Below, one piece after another: positions 39,873 through 42,718 of a DNA stretch of 42,718 nucleotides. Each line of letters starts with the position of its first letter. The first letter of the stretch is position 1. Below the pieces are notes generated by a model. It did no database searches, was not told the origin of the DNA, and worked only from the letters and a program-made list of their open reading frames with translations. This stretch comes from a virus: positions 1-42,718 of IMG/VR virus record IMGVR_UViG_3300048597_000154. One strand, given 5' to 3'. The position numbers were made by a program, and so were the translations under genes.

Positions 39873-40379
39873 TTAATAAGCCGCACCAGTGGTATACATT
39901 TTGAAAGAGTCAAAGTGAGGGTAGGGGATAGGACCGTTCCCAGTGTCTCTCGTAGATTCCACACACTCAAATGTGTAGACACAGCCCGGAGACCAGAATC
40001 CGATCGGATACTCGACGAACCAAGTTCCGTCCGTCTTCAATGTCGCTGCGGTGGTCTGGTTCACGATGTTGGCATTTGGGTTGTTAATGTTATGACCTGA
40101 AACTTTGATCTTGATTGACCAAGTACCAGAGATGGGCGCATATTCCCCGTCAACCCACGCTTTCCCGGTCCCAAGATTCTGGTGGATGATAAATGCTCGA
40201 TTCGGAGCAGCAATCTCCTGCCCTTCAAAAGCCCAAGACGATCCCGTGTCAGGCCAGAGGGTGTGAAAACTGTACAAGCTGACGTATTCGATCGGAACCT
40301 TAGCCTCCGCCTTCGGCACCCCGCCGACGAACGGCAGTACAGCGAACCAAGTCAGTAGTGCGAGAAACGTACCGCGCAT
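39873..40379 (-). CDS. Secreted protein of unknown function
   Basis: 168 residues with a signal peptide (MRGTFLALLTWFAVLPFVGG, cut near AEA). The mature part is beta-rich (SGTWSIKIKVSGHNI, DGTWFVEYPIGFWSPGC) and has two Cys that could form a disulfide. AAGGGTGA precedes the ATG. GC content is lower than the late operon upstream, in line with a separately acquired cargo gene at the prophage end. The family is not recognised; a surface or adhesion-like beta-sandwich is the best guess. Confidence 0.72.
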   Translation of the reverse strand: MRGTFLALLTWFAVLPFVGGVPKAEAKVPIEYVSLYSFHTLWPDTGSSWAFEGQEIAAPNRAFIIHQNLGTGKAWVDGEYAPISGTWSIKIKVSGHNINNPNANIVNQTTAATLKTDGTWFVEYPIGFWSPGCVYTFECVESTRDTGNGPIPYPHFDSFKMYTTGAAY

Positions 40380-40588
40380 AAGTCACCCTTGAAGTTTGGG
40401 CCGTAACTTTGTGGCCCGAGGATTCAGGAAAAAGAAACACAGATTTTCCAGCCGTTGGAACGGCCGTTGGGCGATGGGAGAGGGCTAGCAATGCGAGTAG
40501 CGCGAAGTGCGCATTCCAAACGAATTCAAGTCACTGAGTCATTTATGATTGACCTCCATTCTGTTGATAAATCGAACGATGCCAGGAT

Positions 40589-42145
40589 CTACACAATCAT
40601 GGCAGACATACCGAGTGCCGCTTCAATCTCCGCGTGCGGAGTGATGAACACGTAGGTCGTATTCCCGGCGACGACCATCCCGACCAATTCCCGCACGACA
40701 CCGGTCGGCGCCCAAGAAAGTCGGATCGCCGTACCGCCCGAGAAACCCGGCTCGGCCAGCGAAACGGCCCCGCGGATCCCGATGATCTGATCCGCGATCG
40801 CCGGCGTCTCCCCGCTTGGCCAGCGAATCGGCACAGGCTCTTCCTGGAACCCATCCACCTGGCCGACACCAACGAAGCGGCCCCGACCAATTGCGATCAA
40901 TACTTCCCCTGGCTGCAGTTCTCCGGCGACACCGTCTAGCATGAATGACTGGTCTCCGAACTCAACTCGATTCGACAGTGTTACGCCGTCGGCCAGGTGA
41001 AATGCGGCTGCGTCCACAACGTATGGGATGCCCGGCTGGATCGTACTGACCGCAGATGGTGTGCCAGCCAGCAGCGGAACGCCGTCGAGTCGGCCAGGTG
41101 CGAGCAGTGATGGCAGCCTACCAACTGTCTCAAACGGACTTCGGCGGGCAACGTGCGAGGCGGTAACGACGTATTCATTCCCGGATGCGTCACGCATGGG
41201 AATGTAGCTCGAACCGGTTCCCACAGGCGAGGTACCGACCGAGCCGGAGATATCAATCTCGGCAAACGTTTGGAAGTCTCCCCACTTCGGAGGTGGGCCA
41301 CCAGCGATCCCGATCGGACGATACACACCTGGCCGAGTGCCCGTCGTCGCCGGCAAATCAGGATTCCCAGCCGCACCATCCGTCTCGTCGAATACCGTCA
41401 TCATGTCGAATGACGTCCACAATGCTCGTCCGCGCAGGTAATTCGTCTCATTCCCGACTGTCATCGTTTCGCCTTCGTACCCGGCTCGCGTGTACCCGGT
41501 CGGGAGTTGTACCGTCTGCCGGCCACTGGTGACACCTTCGTTGATATCGACCTGGCCCAGCGGATTGATCAAAACGACGTCTGGCGACCGGTCATGCGTG
41601 ACGTCGCCGACGATGATCTCCCAGCCGTCGCGACGGCCCGATTCGGCACCGAAGAAGTCGGCCAGAGGAACGCCGTGCAGATCGAATGTGCGGACGTGTG
41701 GGCCGCCGCCTGGGCCCGGCACGGTATAAATTGTCTCCCCAACGATTGCGACAGAGATCCCACCCCGAAAGTCAGGGTCGTATGCGAAGAATCGGGAAAT
41801 CTCATTCCCATCGCTATCGAACACGGCCACAACTGGGCCACCACCAGGAGCTGCACCCGTCACGACGATGCCACGATCATAGGCCACGTTGACCCCGTCG
41901 CGGAACGATTGCTCGTAAGCGAAGAAGTCGGCCGTCACGATTCCGCCGTCGCGAACTTGCACCCTTGGCCCACCACCTGCAGCAGCGCCAGTGACGGTGG
42001 TAAACTGATCGCCAGCGACTGCATGCGCGGCTCGAAAGTCGTCGAACGGAATAAAGTCTTCCGAGTCTGTGGCGATGATCCAGCCATCACGCGAGCCAAG
42101 GAATGCGGGGCATTCACGACGTTCAAGCGAAATAAATTGGAGCAT
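40589..42145 (-). CDS. Exported serine protease with FG-GAP-like repeats and planctomycete N-terminal motif
   Basis: 518 residues. Residues 7-14 read LERRECPA, the N-terminal signature of many planctomycete surface proteins. Three propeller-like repeats follow (TGAAAGGGPRVQV at 52, TGAAPGGGPVVAVFD at 96, PGPGGGPHVRTFD at 143). The C-terminal third is a chymotrypsin-fold protease with H331 (VTASHV), D378 (YVVDAAAF) and S469 (EPGFSGGTAI). It lies in line with the late operon across the circle join, but also at the prophage end beside attP. It may attack surface proteins during entry or lysis, or change the lysogen's surface. Confidence 0.85.
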   Translation of the reverse strand: MLQFISLERRECPAFLGSRDGWIIATDSEDFIPFDDFRAAHAVAGDQFTTVTGAAAGGGPRVQVRDGGIVTADFFAYEQSFRDGVNVAYDRGIVVTGAAPGGGPVVAVFDSDGNEISRFFAYDPDFRGGISVAIVGETIYTVPGPGGGPHVRTFDLHGVPLADFFGAESGRRDGWEIIVGDVTHDRSPDVVLINPLGQVDINEGVTSGRQTVQLPTGYTRAGYEGETMTVGNETNYLRGRALWTSFDMMTVFDETDGAAGNPDLPATTGTRPGVYRPIGIAGGPPPKWGDFQTFAEIDISGSVGTSPVGTGSSYIPMRDASGNEYVVTASHVARRSPFETVGRLPSLLAPGRLDGVPLLAGTPSAVSTIQPGIPYVVDAAAFHLADGVTLSNRVEFGDQSFMLDGVAGELQPGEVLIAIGRGRFVGVGQVDGFQEEPVPIRWPSGETPAIADQIIGIRGAVSLAEPGFSGGTAIRLSWAPTGVVRELVGMVVAGNTTYVFITPHAEIEAALGMSAMIV

Positions 42146-42594
42146 GCGTTTCTCGCGATGAATAACGCCACGGTGGGAGTATGGAAGCTCCCACCGAGGC
42201 GACAGGGACCGGTACCGCTGGCACTGTTTCTCAGCTAGTGAGGATCACCTCCTCTCACGAGTGAGTGAGTCCACCGGCCCCGTGCACGGTCAGGCGAATA
42301 GAACCGCCAGTTTCATAATGAACTCGATCAGCTTCATGATCTTTTCCTGATTCGCTGGATCGGTAATCCATTCGATCAGTTGGCGAATGAGATCGCCGGG
42401 AGCGCCGGCCGGCGGATTGAAACCGGCTTGGATCGCGCAGCCGACAATCTGCTCGTCGGTGACTTTCTGACAACAGCGGAAGGCTTTCACCCAGCCGGCC
42501 GCACCGGTCCAGCCTTGTTCTTTCGCGAGTTCGGACGCAGCACGGACACGAAGCCGGAGCAGGCCGATCCGTGGCGTGTCCGCCGCTCCGACGA
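42073..42594. repeat. Terminal direct repeat, copy 2
   Basis: Identical by reading to 1-522. The left boundary (42073) lies inside codon 25 of the exported protease gene and the right boundary inside the 3' gene of copy 1, with CGA shared at the joint. On the closed circle it stands directly before copy 1, giving a tandem duplication of a 519-bp unit. Confidence 0.93.
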
Positions 42595-42664
42595 TGATCC
42601 AGCCATCACGCGAGCCAAGGAATGCGGGGCATTCACGACGTTCAAGCGAAATAAATTGGAGCAT
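42290..42664 (-). pseudogene. Chimeric ORF created by the terminal duplication
   Basis: 124 codons. The first 24 are the start of the exported protease (MLQFISLERRECPAFLG ...), and the rest, from VGAADTPRIG on, is the C-terminal part of the membrane protein at 218-697. The join is in frame. Both parent genes exist intact elsewhere in the window, so this is a by-product of the duplication or of assembly, not an independent gene. Confidence 0.8.
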
Positions 42665-42718
42665 GCGTTTCTCGCGATGAATAACGCCACGGTGGGAGTA
42701 TGGAAGCTCCCACCGAGG
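42592..42718. repeat. 127-base end overlap (third partial copy)
   Basis: These 127 bases equal bases 1-127. An exact overlap of this length at the two ends is what a circular de Bruijn path with k of 127 leaves, so it should be trimmed once when closing the circle. Confidence 0.85.

Noticed and set aside
1-42718. Reverse transcriptase or diversity-generating retroelement for the tail genes
   Set aside because: No YxDD-type reverse transcriptase motif or template/variable repeat pair was noticed in any frame with gene-like features.

Overview
The window is the essentially complete genome of a temperate, tailed double-stranded DNA phage (siphovirus-like, high GC). The host is most likely a planctomycete, probably Gemmata-like. 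The host clue is the exported protein at 40589-42145. It opens with the planctomycete-type LERRECPA motif, carries G-G-G-P propeller repeats and ends in a serine protease domain. A small protein at 39446-39838 that resembles a Gemmata-type repeat-companion domain agrees with this. The first and last 127 bases are identical, so the contig closes into a circle. In addition, bases 1-522 recur at 42073-42594. The simplest genome is therefore a circle of about 42,072 bp, plus a 519-bp tandem duplication that is either a real variant or an assembly artefact.

Layout. Almost everything is on the minus strand. The late operon reads 23610 -> 1 -> (circle join) -> 40589: terminase large subunit with an intein, NrdR-like zinc ribbon, gpW-like protein, portal, fused S49 protease-major capsid protein, decoration protein, head-tail connectors, tail tube, tail assembly chaperone with a canonical -1 slippery heptamer, tape measure, distal tail proteins and a beta-helix tail spike. 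A cluster of exported or membrane proteins follows, including a membrane-anchored papain-like protease in the place where lysis genes normally lie. The early operon reads 36887 -> 24344: small DNA-binding proteins, a very acidic protein between two tRNA-like elements, RecT, DUF669-like protein, RecD-like helicase, ERCC4-type nuclease, orphan DNA methyltransferase, winged-helix protein, sigma-70-like factor, archaeo-eukaryotic primase and a replicative helicase/ATPase.

Between the early and late blocks lies a 730-bp non-coding region (23611-24343). It holds ten exact copies of the 9-mer GTGACACAT in both orientations, with four perfect 10-bp repeats at its edge. It is the best candidate for the replication origin and/or late control region. 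A divergent control region (about 37094-37238) separates the early operon from the plus-strand lysogeny module: a small ribbon-helix-helix-like protein, an unknown ORF and a tyrosine integrase. The integrase is followed within 45 bp by an attP core matching the 3' half of a tRNA-Arg(CCU) gene. After integration, the genes at 39446-42145 would lie at one end of the prophage, a typical place for lysogenic-conversion cargo.

How it works together: integrase and attP give lysogeny at tRNA-Arg. Primase, helicase, RecT, RecD-like and ERCC4 proteins replicate and recombine the genome. The phage sigma factor probably redirects host RNA polymerase. GpA-like packaging and fused head genes build the capsid. 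No recognisable muramidase, amidase or sheath gene was seen, which is why the cysteine protease is of special interest for lysis of a planctomycete cell.
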